Origin: Phytobacter diazotrophicus
GTDB taxonomy: Bacteria > Pseudomonadota > Gammaproteobacteria > Enterobacterales > Enterobacteriaceae
Direction: 5' to 3'
Length of the DNA: 64,000 nucleotides
NCBI GenBank assembly: GCA_004346725.1
Contig: SMDE01000003.1
Location: 248,001-312,000, forward strand
Shown here: piece by piece, positions 10,103 through 20,170 of the stretch
How positions within the stretch are numbered: position 1 is the stretch's first letter
Layout: each line of letters starts with the position of its first letter
Notes under the pieces: model-generated
The model's database searches: none
What the model saw: the letters and a program-made list of their open reading frames with translations, nothing else
What the model was told of the DNA's origin: nothing
Position numbers and translations under genes: made by a program

Positions 10103-10200
10103 ATTATTCCGGTTCTTATTCCATACTGGTTACCATTATTTCGGCTCAGCATATAGATATGCGAATTCCTTACTTCCCCAGGGACAGTAAGTGGGTATGC
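10103..10200 (+). promoter_or_regulatory. Probable CysB-responsive control region of cysK
   Basis: The cysZ-cysK gap contains AT-rich, TTATTCC-type sequence (10117-10123) similar to the activator sites described for CysB, and a TATGCT hexamer at 10195-10200 that could be a -10 element. CysB sites are loosely conserved, so this is mainly inferred from position and from the known biology of cysK. Confidence 0.35.
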
Positions 10201-10239
10201 TGGGGTGGTTCCCAAATTTCATACAGTTAAGGACAGGCC

Positions 10240-11211
10240 ATGAGTAAGATTTTTGAAGATAACTCGCTGACTATCGGTCACACGCCGCTGGTTCGACTGA
10301 ACCGCATCGGTAATGGACGCATCCTGGCAAAGGTAGAATCCCGTAACCCGAGCTTCAGCGTTAAATGCCGTATCGGTGCCAATATGATTTGGGATGCCGA
10401 AAAACGCGGCGTGCTGAAACCGGGTATTGAACTGGTTGAACCAACCAGTGGCAACACCGGTATCGCACTGGCATACGTTGCCGCAGCTCGAGGTTATAAA
10501 CTGACCCTGACAATGCCTGAAACCATGAGCATCGAACGCCGTAAGCTGCTCAAAGCGCTGGGCGCGAATCTGGTGCTGACCGAAGGCGCGAAAGGCATGA
10601 AAGGCGCGATTCAGAAAGCGGAAGAAATTGTCGCCAGCGATCCCTCTAAATATCTCCTGCTGCAGCAGTTCAGCAATCCGGCTAACCCGGAAATTCATGA
10701 AAAAACCACGGGCCCGGAAATCTGGGAAGATACCGACGGTCAGGTGGACGTATTTATCTCTGGCGTGGGCACCGGCGGTACGCTGACCGGCGTGTCTCGC
10801 TATATTAAAGGCACAAAAGGCAAATCAGACCTGATCACCGTAGCGGTTGAGCCGACCGATTCCCCGGTTATCTCCCAGGCGCTGGCAGGCGAAGAGCTGA
10901 AACCCGGTCCGCACAAAATCCAGGGGATTGGCGCTGGTTTTATTCCGGGCAACCTTGATTTAAAACTGATCGACAAAGTGGTAAAAATTACCAATGAAGA
11001 AGCGATCAGTACTGCACGCCGTCTGATGGAAGAAGAAGGTATTCTTGCGGGCATCTCTTCCGGTGCTGCCGTCGCCGCTGCACTGAAACTGCAGGAAGAT
11101 GAAACCTTTACTAACAAGAATATTGTGGTTATCCTGCCGTCCTCTGGTGAGCGTTATTTGAGCACCGCGTTGTTTGCCGATCTGTTTACTGAAAAAGAAC
11201 TGCAACAGTGA
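10240..11211 (+). CDS. cysK: Cysteine synthase A (O-acetylserine sulfhydrylase A)
   Basis: 323 residues, E. coli length. Makes L-cysteine from O-acetyl-L-serine and sulfide. The PLP-binding lysine is K42 in [10 protein letters not shown], the substrate loop is PTSGNTG (about 68-74), and the PLP phosphate loop is GTGGTLTG (about 176-183). It ends at a strong terminator at 11234. Expression is expected to respond to CysB and N-acetylserine. CysK and CysM in this window are paralogues. Confidence 0.98.
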   Translation: MSKIFEDNSLTIGHTPLVRLNRIGNGRILAKVESRNPSFSVKCRIGANMIWDAEKRGVLKPGIELVEPTSGNTGIALAYVAAARGYKLTLTMPETMSIERRKLLKALGANLVLTEGAKGMKGAIQKAEEIVASDPSKYLLLQQFSNPANPEIHEKTTGPEIWEDTDGQVDVFISGVGTGGTLTGVSRYIKGTKGKSDLITVAVEPTDSPVISQALAGEELKPGPHKIQGIGAGFIPGNLDLKLIDKVVKITNEEAISTARRLMEEEGILAGISSGAAVAAALKLQEDETFTNKNIVVILPSSGERYLSTALFADLFTEKELQQ

Positions 11212-11233
11212 TGCCAGATTGTTAAAAAAGCGC

Positions 11234-11261
11234 AAAAAAGCACCTGAGAAGGTGCTTTTTT
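11234..11261 (+). terminator. Intrinsic terminator of cysK
   Basis: AAAAAAGCACC and GGTGCTTTTTT form an 11-bp stem around TGAGAA, and T-rich sequence completes the signal. It isolates cysK from the ptsH promoters. Confidence 0.9.
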
Positions 11262-11332
11262 GTGGAGCACATCAAAGTTTCACCCCTCCTGGCATTGATT
11301 AGACTCCTCGGGTCTGGTATTTAACCATCACA

Positions 11333-11355
11333 TTTATTTTGATGCGCGAAATTAA
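11333..11355 (+). promoter_or_regulatory. Candidate Mlc operator of ptsHI
   Basis: ATTTATTTTGATGCGCGAAAT has the Mlc pattern: T-rich left arm, a central GCGCG and an A-rich right arm. Mlc represses ptsHI in E. coli and is released by the glucose PTS. The site lies about 40 bases upstream of the P0-like -35 element. Confidence 0.45.
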
Positions 11356-11394
11356 TCGGTTTCTGATTTCACGAAGCTGAATCGATTTTATGAT

Positions 11395-11424
11395 TTGGTT
11401 CAATTCTCGCTTTCGCTGCATAAT
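11395..11424 (+). promoter_or_regulatory. ptsH upstream promoter (P0-like)
   Basis: TTGGTT (11395-11400) and CATAAT (11419-11424) are separated by 18 bp, with a CRP-like TGATTTGGTTCA overlapping the -35. The sequence agrees closely with my memory of the E. coli ptsH P0 region. A second candidate -10, TAGACT at 11548-11553, would serve the downstream P1 promoter. Confidence 0.5.
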
Positions 11425-11593
11425 GTTTAATGACGTGCGAAACGTCAAAGGCCAGAAGCGCCAGCACCGGATCGTGTTTTCCACGCTTCTGAGTCGTATA
11501 CCGTAACGCCGGCGCTAACGATACAGGCTAAAGTCCAGCCGCCAGGCTAGACTTTAGTTCCACAACACTAAACCTATAAGTTGGGGAAATACA

Positions 11594-11851
11594 ATGTTCC
11601 AGCAAGAAGTTACCATTACCGCTCCGAACGGTCTGCACACCCGCCCTGCTGCTCAGTTTGTTAAAGAAGCGAAAGGCTTCACTTCTGAGATCACTGTGAC
11701 TTCCAACGGCAAAAGCGCCAGCGCAAAAAGCCTGTTCAAACTGCAAACTCTGGGCCTGACTCAGGGTACTGTCGTGACGTTGACCGCAGAAGGCGAAGAC
11801 GAACAAAAAGCAGTTGAACATCTGGTTAAACTGATGGCAGAACTCGAGTAA
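11594..11851 (+). CDS. ptsH: Phosphocarrier protein HPr
   Basis: 85 residues. It receives phosphate from enzyme I on His15 (NGLHTRPAA) and passes it to sugar-specific EIIA domains. The Ser46 loop region is SASAKSLFK. It is the first gene of ptsH-ptsI-crr and is preceded by GGGGAAAT as ribosome binding sequence. It has a 44-bp gap to ptsI. Confidence 0.99.
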   Translation: MFQQEVTITAPNGLHTRPAAQFVKEAKGFTSEITVTSNGKSASAKSLFKLQTLGLTQGTVVTLTAEGEDEQKAVEHLVKLMAELE

Positions 11852-11895
11852 TTTCCCGGGTTCTTTTAAAGATCAGTCACAAGTAAGGTAGGGTT

Positions 11896-13623
11896 ATGAT
11901 TTCAGGCATTTTAGCATCCCCGGGTATCGCTTTTGGCAAAGCACTTCTGCTGAAAGAAGACGAAATCGTCATTGACCGGAAAAAAATTTCTGCCGATAAG
12001 GTTGACCAGGAAGTTGAGCGTTTCCTGAGCGGTCGTGCCAAGGCATCAGCGCAGCTTGAAGCGATCAAAACGAAAGCTGGCGAAACTTTCGGTGAAGAAA
12101 AAGAAGCTATCTTCGAAGGCCACATTATGTTGCTCGAAGATGAGGAGCTGGAGCAGGAAATCATAGCCCTGATTAAAGATAAGCACATGACTGCCGACGC
12201 GGCGGCTCATGAAGTTATCGAAGGTCAGGCGACTGCCCTTGAAGAGCTGGACGATGAATACCTGAAAGAACGTGCGGCTGACGTACGTGATATCGGTAAG
12301 CGTCTGCTGCGCAATATTCTTTGCATGCCTATCATCGACCTGAGCGCCATTCAGGACGAAGTGATTCTGGTTGCCGCTGACCTGACCCCGTCAGAAACCG
12401 CACAGTTGAACCTGAACAAGGTCCTCGGTTTCATTACTGACATGGGTGGCCGTACTTCCCACACCTCCATCATGGCGCGTTCTCTGGAACTGCCTGCGAT
12501 TGTGGGTACCGGCAGCGTCACCTCTCAGGTAAAAAATGACGACTATCTGATTCTCGATGCGGTTAACAACAAAGTATACGTTAACCCGACCGAACAAGAA
12601 GTTGAGACGCTGCGTAACACGCAGGCTCAGGTAGCCGAAGAGAAAGCCGAACTGGCTAAACTGAAAGACCTGCCAGCCATCACGCTGGACGGCCACCAGG
12701 TCGAAGTCTGTGCCAACATCGGTACCGTGCGCGACGTCGCAGGCGCTGAGCGTAACGGCGCGGAAGGTGTAGGTCTCTACCGTACCGAATTCCTGTTCAT
12801 GGACCGCGAGTCCCTGCCGACTGAAGAAGAACAGTTTGCAGCATACAAAGCGGTTGCCGAAGCCTGTGGTTCTCAGGCCGTTATCGTACGTACCATGGAC
12901 ATTGGCGGCGACAAAGAGCTGCCATATATGAATTTCCCGAAAGAAGAAAACCCGTTCCTGGGCTGGCGTGCAGTGCGTATCGCCATGGATCGCAAAGAGA
13001 TCCTGCGCGACCAGGTACGTGCGATTCTGCGTGCTTCCGCTTTCGGTAAACTGCGCATCATGTTCCCGATGATCATCTCTGTTGAAGAAGTGCGTGCACT
13101 GAAAAAAGAGATCGAAATTTACAAACAGGAACTGCGTGACGAAGGTAAAGCTTTTGACGAGACAATTGAAGTTGGCGTGATGGTCGAAACCCCTGCTGCC
13201 GCCACTATTGCTCGTCATTTAGCCAAAGAAGTTGATTTCTTTAGTATCGGTACCAATGATTTAACGCAGTACACTCTGGCAGTTGACCGTGGTAATGATA
13301 TGATTTCACATCTTTACCAGCCGATGTCGCCGTCTGTACTGACTCTCATCAAGCAAGTTATTGATGCATCTCATGCAGAAGGTAAGTGGACCGGTATGTG
13401 TGGTGAGCTTGCAGGCGACGAACGTGCTACACTTCTGTTGCTGGGGATGGGTCTGGATGAATTCAGTATGAGTGCCATTTCTATCCCGCGCATTAAGAAG
13501 ATTATTCGCAATACTAACTTCGAAGATGCGAAGGTTTTAGCAGAGCAGGCTCTTGCCCAACCGACAACGGACGAGTTAATGACGCTGGTTAACAAGTTCA
13601 TTGAAGAAAAAACAATCTGCTAA
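11896..13623 (+). CDS. ptsI: PTS enzyme I (phosphoenolpyruvate-protein phosphotransferase)
   Basis: 575 residues, E. coli length. It autophosphorylates from phosphoenolpyruvate at His189 ([13 protein letters not shown]) and then phosphorylates HPr. The N-terminal part holds the HPr-binding helical domain and phosphohistidine domain. The C-terminal part is the PEP-binding barrel, with [28 protein letters not shown] and the active-site cysteine in GMCGELAGD. It is in an operon with ptsH and crr. Confidence 0.99.
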   Translation: MISGILASPGIAFGKALLLKEDEIVIDRKKISADKVDQEVERFLSGRAKASAQLEAIKTKAGETFGEEKEAIFEGHIMLLEDEELEQEIIALIKDKHMTADAAAHEVIEGQATALEELDDEYLKERAADVRDIGKRLLRNILCMPIIDLSAIQDEVILVAADLTPSETAQLNLNKVLGFITDMGGRTSHTSIMARSLELPAIVGTGSVTSQVKNDDYLILDAVNNKVYVNPTEQEVETLRNTQAQVAEEKAELAKLKDLPAITLDGHQVEVCANIGTVRDVAGAERNGAEGVGLYRTEFLFMDRESLPTEEEQFAAYKAVAEACGSQAVIVRTMDIGGDKELPYMNFPKEENPFLGWRAVRIAMDRKEILRDQVRAILRASAFGKLRIMFPMIISVEEVRALKKEIEIYKQELRDEGKAFDETIEVGVMVETPAAATIARHLAKEVDFFSIGTNDLTQYTLAVDRGNDMISHLYQPMSPSVLTLIKQVIDASHAEGKWTGMCGELAGDERATLLLLGMGLDEFSMSAISIPRIKKIIRNTNFEDAKVLAEQALAQPTTDELMTLVNKFIEEKTIC

Positions 13624-13663
13624 TCCACGAGATGCGGCCCAAATTACTGCTTAGGAGAAGATC

Positions 13664-14173
13664 ATGGGTTTGTTCGATAAACTGAAATCTCTGGTTTCTG
13701 ATGATAAAAAAGACACTGGAACCATTGAGATTGTTGCTCCGCTTTCCGGCGAAATCGTCAACATTGAAGATGTTCCGGATGTTGTATTCGCTGAGAAAAT
13801 CGTTGGTGATGGCATTGCTATCAAACCAACTGGCAACAAAATGGTAGCGCCTGTTGACGGTACTATCGGCAAAATCTTTGAAACCAACCATGCCTTCTCT
13901 ATCGAATCCGATAGCGGCATTGAGCTGTTCGTTCACTTCGGTATCGACACCGTTGAACTGAAAGGCGAAGGTTTCAAACGTATCGCAGAAGAAGGTCAGC
14001 GCGTGAAAGTCGGCGACCCGGTTATTGAATTCGATCTGCCGCTGCTGGAAGAGAAAGCCAAGTCTACCCTGACTCCGGTTGTTATCTCCAACATGGACGA
14101 AATCAAAGAACTGATTAAACTGACCGGTAGCGTTACCGTTGGTGAAACCCCGGTTATTCGTATTAAGAAGTAA
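13664..14173 (+). CDS. crr: Glucose-specific PTS enzyme IIA (EIIA-Glc)
   Basis: 169 residues. It accepts phosphate from HPr on the histidine in [10 protein letters not shown] (about residue 91), with the partner histidine in [11 protein letters not shown] (about 76). It donates phosphate to glucose permease. The unphosphorylated form inhibits non-PTS permeases and the phosphorylated form stimulates adenylate cyclase. It is the last gene of the pts operon, 40 bases after ptsI, preceded by AGGAGAAG, and is followed by a terminator. Confidence 0.99.
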   Translation: MGLFDKLKSLVSDDKKDTGTIEIVAPLSGEIVNIEDVPDVVFAEKIVGDGIAIKPTGNKMVAPVDGTIGKIFETNHAFSIESDSGIELFVHFGIDTVELKGEGFKRIAEEGQRVKVGDPVIEFDLPLLEEKAKSTLTPVVISNMDEIKELIKLTGSVTVGETPVIRIKK

Positions 14174-14190
14174 TTCTTGATGCATATAAA

Positions 14191-14216
14191 AATGGCACCC
14201 TTGCGGTGCCATTTTT
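14191..14216 (+). terminator. Intrinsic terminator after crr
   Basis: AATGGCACC and GGTGCCATT pair around CTTGC and lead into a T-run. It lies between convergent crr and pdxK and can serve both. Confidence 0.88.
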
Positions 14217-14221
14217 GTTTG

Positions 14222-15058
14222 TTACGCCGGAAGAATCAGCTCGTCGTAGCCTTTCTCCAGCGTATAGCGCATAACGTCAGTCACGCGCGCCCCCGCCCCA
14301 TTTACCGCCTCGTCCAATGGTTTCCCCTGGACAATATTACTGACCAGCTCAGAGCAGAACAGATCCCCGGTTCCTTTTAAATCCGCCGCAATACGCGGGT
14401 GAGAACTTATTTCAACGCTCTCCTTCGTCACCAGAACCACATGGATGCAGTTATCATCAGAAGGGACTGGCGCGCTGGTAATGGCAACCCACTGCAAGGT
14501 GTCAGAGAGCAGCCCTTTCGCTGCCTCCACCGCACTTTGCATATCGCGGCAGTGTTTACCGCTCAGAATTTCGAGTTCGAAGACATTGGGTGTAATCCCC
14601 TGCGCCAGCGGCAACAAATGTTGGCAATAGGCTTCGGGAATTTCAGGCTTCACGTACATACCACTGTCGATATCGCCGATGACAGGGTCGACGAGCACCG
14701 GCAAATGTGGGTGTTTCTCTTTTAGCGTTTTTAACCACTGCGCCAGAAGCGCAATCTGGCTGGCGCTGCCCATATAACCTGTTGTTACCGCTTTCAGTTC
14801 GCGCAAGATATCGCGCTCTTCCAACGCCTGCAAATAGCCGCTGAACCATTCGTCAGGAATGATGCCGCCATAAAAAGTATCGTAATGGGGAGTATTACTG
14901 AAAAGCACAGTAGGCACTGCCGTCACGCTCAGACGATGCTGACGGATGTTCGGTACCGCGATACTGTTGCCTACGCTGCCATAGACAACTTGCGACTGTA
15001 CAGCAACGATATCGGTCTGCTGCGCACGGGTTTTGTCCCTGAATAAGATCATTTCCAT
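14222..15058 (-). CDS. pdxK: Pyridoxine/pyridoxal/pyridoxamine kinase
   Basis: 278 residues against 283 in E. coli; the C-terminus is a few residues shorter (DELILPA). It phosphorylates B6 vitamers with ATP. The ribokinase-family signatures are [14 protein letters not shown] (about 22-35), [12 protein letters not shown] and [13 protein letters not shown], the last holding the catalytic aspartate. It is placed only two bases after the cysM stop, so the two may be co-transcribed. E. coli has yfeK and yfeS between these genes, and neither is present here. Confidence 0.93.
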   Translation of the reverse strand: MEMILFRDKTRAQQTDIVAVQSQVVYGSVGNSIAVPNIRQHRLSVTAVPTVLFSNTPHYDTFYGGIIPDEWFSGYLQALEERDILRELKAVTTGYMGSASQIALLAQWLKTLKEKHPHLPVLVDPVIGDIDSGMYVKPEIPEAYCQHLLPLAQGITPNVFELEILSGKHCRDMQSAVEAAKGLLSDTLQWVAITSAPVPSDDNCIHVVLVTKESVEISSHPRIAADLKGTGDLFCSELVSNIVQGKPLDEAVNGAGARVTDVMRYTLEKGYDELILPA

Positions 15059-15060
15059 AC

Positions 15061-15975
15061 TTAGATCCCTGCTCCCTGTGAATAGCTTTCTTCGCCAAAT
15101 ACGCCCGTTGAGAGATAACGATCGCCACGATCACAAATGATAGCAACAACGACCGCTCCCGGATTTGCTTTCGCAATGCGCAGTGCGCCAGCAACCGCGC
15201 CGCCCGAACTCACGCCACAAAAAATACCTTCCTGTACCGCCAGCGCGCGCATGGTATTCTCCGCATCACGCTGATGAATATCCAGCACCTCATCCACCAG
15301 CGAAGCATTGAAAATGCCCGGCATATACTCCGCAGGCCAGCGACGAATACCCGGAATGCTACTCCCCTCTTCAGGCTGTAAGCCAACAATGGAGACCGCT
15401 TTTTCTTGCTCGCGAAGAAAACGTGATACGCCGGTGATAGTCCCGGTCGTCCCCATGCTGGAGACAAAATGGGTGATTCGCCCCGCCGTTTGTTGCCAGA
15501 TTTCTGGCCCGGTGGTCGTGTAGTGTGCGTAGGGGTTATCGGGATTATTAAATTGATCCAGCAGCTTGCCTTCGCCGCGCTGAGCCATGGATAGCGCCAG
15601 GTCACGCGCGCCTTCCATACCCTGCTCTTTGGTGACCAGAATCAGCTCTGCGCCATAGGCGCGCATCGCGGCGCGACGCTCCTGACTCATGTTATCCGGC
15701 ATCAGCAGCTTCATGCGGTAGCCTTTGAGCGCAGCAATCATTGCCAGAGCAATACCGGTGTTGCCACTGGTCGCTTCGATCAGGACATCGCCCGGTTTGA
15801 TTTCGCCGCGCTTTTCCGCCTGCACAATCATCGATAACGCGGCTCTGTCTTTGACCGAACCCGCCGGGTTGTTCCCTTCCAGTTTGACCCAGATCTCACT
15901 ACCGTTATCGGGTCCAAGACGTTTCAATCTGACCAGCGGCGTGTTGCCGATGGTTTGCTCTAATGTATTGTTCAC
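15061..15975 (-). CDS. cysM: Cysteine synthase B (O-acetylserine sulfhydrylase B)
   Basis: 304 residues against 303 in E. coli. It can use thiosulfate as well as sulfide with O-acetylserine. The PLP lysine is K42 in [11 protein letters not shown], with ATSGNTG as substrate loop and MGTTGTITG as phosphate loop. It is downstream of cysPTWA but separated from cysA by about 200 bases of repeat sequence. It is likely transcribed from the cysP promoter by read-through, or from its own. Confidence 0.97.
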   Translation of the reverse strand: MNNTLEQTIGNTPLVRLKRLGPDNGSEIWVKLEGNNPAGSVKDRAALSMIVQAEKRGEIKPGDVLIEATSGNTGIALAMIAALKGYRMKLLMPDNMSQERRAAMRAYGAELILVTKEQGMEGARDLALSMAQRGEGKLLDQFNNPDNPYAHYTTTGPEIWQQTAGRITHFVSSMGTTGTITGVSRFLREQEKAVSIVGLQPEEGSSIPGIRRWPAEYMPGIFNASLVDEVLDIHQRDAENTMRALAVQEGIFCGVSSGGAVAGALRIAKANPGAVVVAIICDRGDRYLSTGVFGEESYSQGAGI

Positions 15976-15994
15976 TCACCCTGTCCAATAAAAA

Positions 15995-16026
15995 AGCCCG
16001 GTCGCGCATTCGCTTACCGGGCCTAC
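15995..16026. repeat. REP-type palindrome after cysA
   Basis: The element has arms GCCCGGT and ACCGGGC around CGCGCATTCGCTT, followed by CTACGGGC. It has the REP shape and lies downstream of cysA in the cysA-cysM gap, paired with an oppositely oriented element at 16122. Confidence 0.7.
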
Positions 16027-16039
16027 GGGCAAGTGCGTT

Positions 16040-16080
16040 CTGATGCACTCACCTCAACCCTCTTCCTGTGGGAGAGGGTG
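16040..16080. repeat. GGGAGAGGG-type interspersed repeat, copy 1
   Basis: The sequence between the two REP elements includes CTCACCTCAACCCTCTTCC followed by GGGAGAGGGTGCAA. The same GGGAGAGGGTGCAAG block occurs after tktB (30360-30375). This is a small interspersed palindromic element, not a gene. Confidence 0.5.
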
Positions 16081-16121
16081 CAAATACTATAAACAGCCCG
16101 AGGGTTGCTTTGCATTTACCG

Positions 16122-16155
16122 TGTAGGCCGGGTAAGCGCAGCGCCACCCGGCAAC
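16122..16155. repeat. REP element between cysM and cysA
   Basis: TGTAGGCCGGGTAAGCGCAG followed by CGCCACCCGGCAACA is a classical REP palindrome with GCCGGGT/ACCCGGC arms. With the element at 15995 it forms a BIME-like pair. REP elements in such gaps stabilise upstream mRNA or bind gyrase. Confidence 0.85.
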
Positions 16156-16176
16156 AATTTCTGATGCAATAACCTA

Positions 16177-17271
16177 TCAGGCAGATTCTGCGAGAGCAAG
16201 CTCCTCGCGGTTTTCAATCCGCTCATTACCTGCGTAGAGGCGTGCCTTCTGTAAACCAACAAACAGGCGATCGCCGCGCTCTGGCGCGTCATTCCCGGTC
16301 AGTACCACGCTCAAAGGCTCGTTATGCCAGCCCAGCGGCTGTACCACCAGTTGGGTGTAATGACCTTTAGGGGTAGCTTCGAGAACCTGTACAGGCAGTG
16401 GTGAATCAAGGCTGGTGCGACGGCTGATGTCGACTTCCCACGGACGCAGGAACAGATCGACCTCACCCTGCTGCGCTGGTGTATAACCCAGCGGCCAGCG
16501 GTGCGCCCCCACATGGAACTGCCCGCCGCTGATGGTGCCTTTCAGACGGTTAACTTCACCCATAAATTCCAGCACGAAGCGGGTAGCAGGCTCGCGCCAC
16601 ACCTGATTAGGCGCATCGGCCTGTTCGATATTCCCCTGGCTCATCACCACCACGCGATCCGCGACTTCCATCGCTTCTTCCTGATCGTGAGTCACAAAGA
16701 CGCTGGTAAATTTTAGCTCTTCGTGGAGCTGACGCAGCCAGCGACGCAGTTCTTTACGCACCTGCGCATCCAGAGCGCCGAAAGGCTCATCAAGCAGCAG
16801 AATCTGTGGCTCTACCGCCAGTGCACGCGCTAACGCAACGCGCTGTTTCTGCCCGCCGGAAAGCTGGGCCGGAAAACGATCCGCCAGATGGGCCAACTGG
16901 ACCATTTCCAGCAGGCGGGTAACTTTCGCTTTAATGGTTGCGGAATCCGGGCGCTCGCGCTTCGGCAGTACGGTCAGACCGAACGCGATATTGTCGAACA
17001 CGGTCATATGGCGGAAGAGTGCGTAATGCTGGAACACAAACCCCACTTTGCGCTCGCGCGCGTGAATGCGGCTGACATCGGTACCGTGAAAACGAATACG
17101 CCCGCTGGTCTGGTGTTCCAGACCCGCAATAATGCGCAGCAGCGTGGTTTTCCCGGAACCCGATGGCCCCAGCAGCGCGACCATTTGACCCGAAGGGATA
17201 TCCAGCGAGATATCATTCAGCACCTGGGTGCGACCAAACGACTTCTTAATATTGGCAATCTCAATGCTCAT
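16177..17271 (-). CDS. cysA: Sulfate/thiosulfate ABC transporter ATP-binding protein CysA
   Basis: 364 residues, E. coli-like length. Walker A is [11 protein letters not shown] (about 34-44), the ABC signature is [15 protein letters not shown] (about 134-148) and Walker B is [12 protein letters not shown]. The H-loop is [11 protein letters not shown]. The C-terminal third is the TOBE-like regulatory domain. It energises sulfate and thiosulfate import by CysT and CysW. It overlaps cysW by 11 bases and is the last gene of cysPTWA. Confidence 0.98.
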   Translation of the reverse strand: MSIEIANIKKSFGRTQVLNDISLDIPSGQMVALLGPSGSGKTTLLRIIAGLEHQTSGRIRFHGTDVSRIHARERKVGFVFQHYALFRHMTVFDNIAFGLTVLPKRERPDSATIKAKVTRLLEMVQLAHLADRFPAQLSGGQKQRVALARALAVEPQILLLDEPFGALDAQVRKELRRWLRQLHEELKFTSVFVTHDQEEAMEVADRVVVMSQGNIEQADAPNQVWREPATRFVLEFMGEVNRLKGTISGGQFHVGAHRWPLGYTPAQQGEVDLFLRPWEVDISRRTSLDSPLPVQVLEATPKGHYTQLVVQPLGWHNEPLSVVLTGNDAPERGDRLFVGLQKARLYAGNERIENREELALAESA

Positions 17272-18136
17272 GATTTCCCTCCTGCTGTGCGCGTTTTTCT
17301 TGATTGTTCAAACGCCATTGCAGCGCACTCTTTAAAAACAACGTCAAAATAGCCATCAATGTCAGCAGGGCGGCTGCGGTAAATGACCCCACCGCATTGT
17401 AATCCTGCTCGAGTAATTCAATTTGCAGCGGCAGCGTGAGCGTCTCGCCACGGATCGAACCTGACACCACCGATACCGCGCCAAACTCACCGATAGCGCG
17501 CGCATTGGTCAGCACCACGCCATAGAGCAGCGCCCAGCGGATGTTTGGCAACGTTACACGCTTAAACATCTGCCAGCCTGATGCGCCTAACAGGACGGCG
17601 GCCTCATCTTCCTGGCTGCCCTGACTCAGCATGACAGGCACCAGTTCGCGCACCACAAACGGACAGGTGACGAAGATAGTCACCAGGACCATGCCCGGCC
17701 AGGCAAACATGATTTGCAGGTTATGAGCTTCAAGCCACGGCCCCAGCGGACCATTGGAGCCATAAAAGAGCAGATACACAAGACCTGCCACCACCGGTGA
17801 AACCGCGAACGGAATATCGAGCAGCGTAAGCAGCAACTGGCGCCCGGGAAAATCAAAGCGCGTCACCAGCCAGGCCAGTAACGTACCGAACACCAGGTTC
17901 ACCGGAACCGAAATTAACGCAACCAGCACCGTGAGCCAGATGGCGTGCAGCATGTCTGGATCGGCGAGATTCTGTAATACCGGAAGCAGCCCTTTGCTAA
18001 AGGCATGCACAAAAATGTAGACCATCGGCACCACGAGAATGAAGGCAGAGACTACCATCCCGGTGCCAATCAGAAACCATTTCCCCCAGTTGATGCGGGG
18101 GCTGTCATAGCGTTTCAATTCAGTAACTTCCGCCAT
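17261..18136 (-). CDS. cysW: Sulfate/thiosulfate ABC transporter permease CysW
   Basis: 291 residues with about six membrane segments, the first at about 20-43. The EAA loop of binding-protein-dependent permeases is near residues 180-200 ([20 protein letters not shown]). It shares a 1-base TAATG overlap with the upstream cysT stop and an 11-base overlap with cysA, indicating translational coupling. Confidence 0.97.
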   Translation of the reverse strand: MAEVTELKRYDSPRINWGKWFLIGTGMVVSAFILVVPMVYIFVHAFSKGLLPVLQNLADPDMLHAIWLTVLVALISVPVNLVFGTLLAWLVTRFDFPGRQLLLTLLDIPFAVSPVVAGLVYLLFYGSNGPLGPWLEAHNLQIMFAWPGMVLVTIFVTCPFVVRELVPVMLSQGSQEDEAAVLLGASGWQMFKRVTLPNIRWALLYGVVLTNARAIGEFGAVSVVSGSIRGETLTLPLQIELLEQDYNAVGSFTAAALLTLMAILTLFLKSALQWRLNNQEKRAQQEGNHEH

Positions 18137-18969
18137 TAGTGACCTACCACACGTCGACCAAAACGACTTTGCAGCGTATTGATGGAAAACAGCAACAGCA
18201 GCGAGGCCGCCAGAATCACAGACGCAATCGCACTGGCCGCCGGGTAATCAAACTCCTGCAGGCGCACAAAAATCATCAGCGAGGTCACTTCGGTTTTCCA
18301 CGCAATGTTCCCGGCGATAAAAATCACCGCGCCAAATTCACCAAGGCTACGGGTAAAAGAGAGCGCCACGCCCGCTAACAGCGCAGGGGAAAGCTCCGGC
18401 AACACGACCTTGCTAAAACTCTGCCAACGGGTTGCCCCGAGCGTTTCAGCCGCCTCTTCGTACTCCGGACCCAGCTCTTCCAGAACGGGCTGGACGGTAC
18501 GCACCACAAAAGGGATGCTGGTGAAAGACATCGCCACCGCGATACCGAGCCAGGTATAGGTCACTTTGATATCGAACTTCGCCAGCCACTCGCCGTAAAA
18601 GCCATTGACTGAAAACAGCGAAGCCAGCGTCAGGCCCGCAACGGCCGTGGGCAACGCGAACGGTAAGTCCATCAGCGCATCCAGCAGCGTGCGTCCCGGA
18701 AAGCGGTAACGGGTCAAGATCCATGCCATCAGCAGGCCAAACACGCCGTTAAAAAGCGATGCCACGAATGCCGACAGGAGCGTCACTTTGTAGGCGGCCA
18801 CCACCTGCGGATTAGTGACGACCTCCCAGTACTGCGACCAGCTCATTTGCGCCAGTTGCATCACCAGCGCGCTTAAGGGCAACAGCAAAATCAGACAGAC
18901 GAACAGCAGGCTGGTCCCGAGACTTAAGGTAAAACCGGGCAGCACACGTCTGGAGGAGACTGCAAACAT
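18136..18969 (-). CDS. cysT: Sulfate/thiosulfate ABC transporter permease CysT (CysU)
   Basis: 277 residues, about six membrane segments, with the EAA loop at about 166-184 (EAAETLGATRWQSFSKVVL). It forms the membrane channel with CysW. It overlaps the cysP stop by one base (TAATG) and couples to cysW the same way. cysU is the alternative name. Confidence 0.97.
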   Translation of the reverse strand: MFAVSSRRVLPGFTLSLGTSLLFVCLILLLPLSALVMQLAQMSWSQYWEVVTNPQVVAAYKVTLLSAFVASLFNGVFGLLMAWILTRYRFPGRTLLDALMDLPFALPTAVAGLTLASLFSVNGFYGEWLAKFDIKVTYTWLGIAVAMSFTSIPFVVRTVQPVLEELGPEYEEAAETLGATRWQSFSKVVLPELSPALLAGVALSFTRSLGEFGAVIFIAGNIAWKTEVTSLMIFVRLQEFDYPAASAIASVILAASLLLLFSINTLQSRFGRRVVGH

Positions 18970-19985
18970 TACTTACGCCCCGCCGCCAACAGTTTGTCTA
19001 ACTCACCGCCGCTGGCGAAATGTGTTTTCATCACATCAGGCCAACTGCCAAATTTGTCTTCCACGCGGAATAGCTCAGTCTGCGGGAATTTATCTTTCAG
19101 TTTGTCCATCACCTGCGGGTTATTCACGCGGTAGTAGAAGTCTGTGATAATAGTCTGTGCCTGCGGGCTGTAAAGATAGTTAAGGTAGGCTTTCGCGGCC
19201 TTCTCAGTACCATTCGCTTCGACGTTTTTGTCGACCCACGCCACCGGGAATTCCGCCAGAATGTTGGTCTTCGGAATCACAACCTCAAAGCCCTGATCTT
19301 CATATTGCTTACGAATGTTGTTTACTTCCGATTCAAAGCTTATCAGCACATCACCCAGGCCACGTTCAGCAAAGGTGGTGGTCGCGCCACGACCGCCGGT
19401 ATCAAACACTTCGACGTTTTTCAGAAACTGGGTCATGAACTGTTCAGTTTTGGCTTTATCGCCGCCGTCCGCCTTGTCCGCCGCGCCCCAGGCGCCTAAA
19501 TAGGTATAGCGGGCGTTACCGGACGTTTTCGGGTTCGGGAAAATCAGCTTCACATCCGGACGCACCAGATCGCTCCAGTCGTGGATGTTTTTCGGGTTGC
19601 CCTTGCGCACCAGGAAACCCATGGTGGAGTAAAACGGTGAGCTGTTGTTCGGCAAACGGCTCTGCCAGTCCGCCGGGATCAGGTTGCCTTTGTCATGCAG
19701 GATCTGCACGTCAGTTACCTGATTGTAGGTGACGACGTCGGCTTTCAGGCCCTGTAAAATGGCCAGCGCCTGCTTAGAGGAACCCGCGTGAGACTGTTTA
19801 ATCGTCAGCGTGTCGCCCGCGTTATCCTTCGCCCATTGCTGCTCAAACGGGGTATTGAGGGCGGCAAACAGCTCGCGAGAGACATCATAGGAACTGTTTA
19901 ACAACTCCGTTGCCTGCGCCTGGGAGACCAGTAAGGTCATCGCTGCCAGCGTCAGATATCCTTTTTTCAGTAAGTTAACGGCCAT
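18969..19985 (-). CDS. cysP: Thiosulfate-binding periplasmic protein CysP
   Basis: 338 residues, E. coli length. A Sec signal peptide occupies about residues 1-25, with a probable cleavage after SQAQA before TELLN. The mature protein is a class II periplasmic binding protein, with [12 protein letters not shown] and [10 protein letters not shown]-like substrate-binding segments (here [12 protein letters not shown]). It delivers thiosulfate and sulfate to CysTWA. It is the first gene of the operon and is preceded by a CysB-type control region. Confidence 0.97.
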   Translation of the reverse strand: MAVNLLKKGYLTLAAMTLLVSQAQATELLNSSYDVSRELFAALNTPFEQQWAKDNAGDTLTIKQSHAGSSKQALAILQGLKADVVTYNQVTDVQILHDKGNLIPADWQSRLPNNSSPFYSTMGFLVRKGNPKNIHDWSDLVRPDVKLIFPNPKTSGNARYTYLGAWGAADKADGGDKAKTEQFMTQFLKNVEVFDTGGRGATTTFAERGLGDVLISFESEVNNIRKQYEDQGFEVVIPKTNILAEFPVAWVDKNVEANGTEKAAKAYLNYLYSPQAQTIITDFYYRVNNPQVMDKLKDKFPQTELFRVEDKFGSWPDVMKTHFASGGELDKLLAAGRK

Positions 19986-20027
19986 TGCGCACCCTTATAA
20001 GATGATGACGATACAAGCATCAGTTTA

Positions 20028-20099
20028 TTTATAACGCGTATGAAACCAGTAACGGTTTTATATACCGTTTGGTGCTTTGGAAGTTGAAAAGGGAATAAG
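20028..20099 (-). promoter_or_regulatory. Probable CysB-dependent promoter region of cysP
   Basis: Reading on the minus strand, TTATTCCCTTTTCAAC (20084-20099) resembles described CysB-binding sequence. A TATAAA-type -10 lies at 20028-20033. Between them AACGGT and ACCGTT (20051-20069) form an inverted repeat. Assignment to CysB is inferred from position upstream of cysPTWA. Confidence 0.4.
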
Positions 20100-20101
20100 C
20101 A

Positions 20102-20139
20102 ATGCGGGGTAGATCGCCCTCCCCCCACGCTACCCGCAT
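20102..20139 (-). terminator. Stem-loop after yfeX
   Basis: ATGCGGGGTAG and CTACCCGCAT pair with one bulge around a C-rich loop, 32 bases past the yfeX stop. There is no clear T-run, so this is a possible Rho-assisted terminator or mRNA-end hairpin only. Confidence 0.4.
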
Positions 20140-20170
20140 TCCGGTGAGCAACAGAGGGAAGGTGAAGAAA

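Noticed and set aside
12391-13218. 275-codon minus-strand open frame opposite ptsI
   Set aside because: Fully antisense to ptsI, which is certain, with a low-complexity His/Phe-rich translation typical of a shadow frame.
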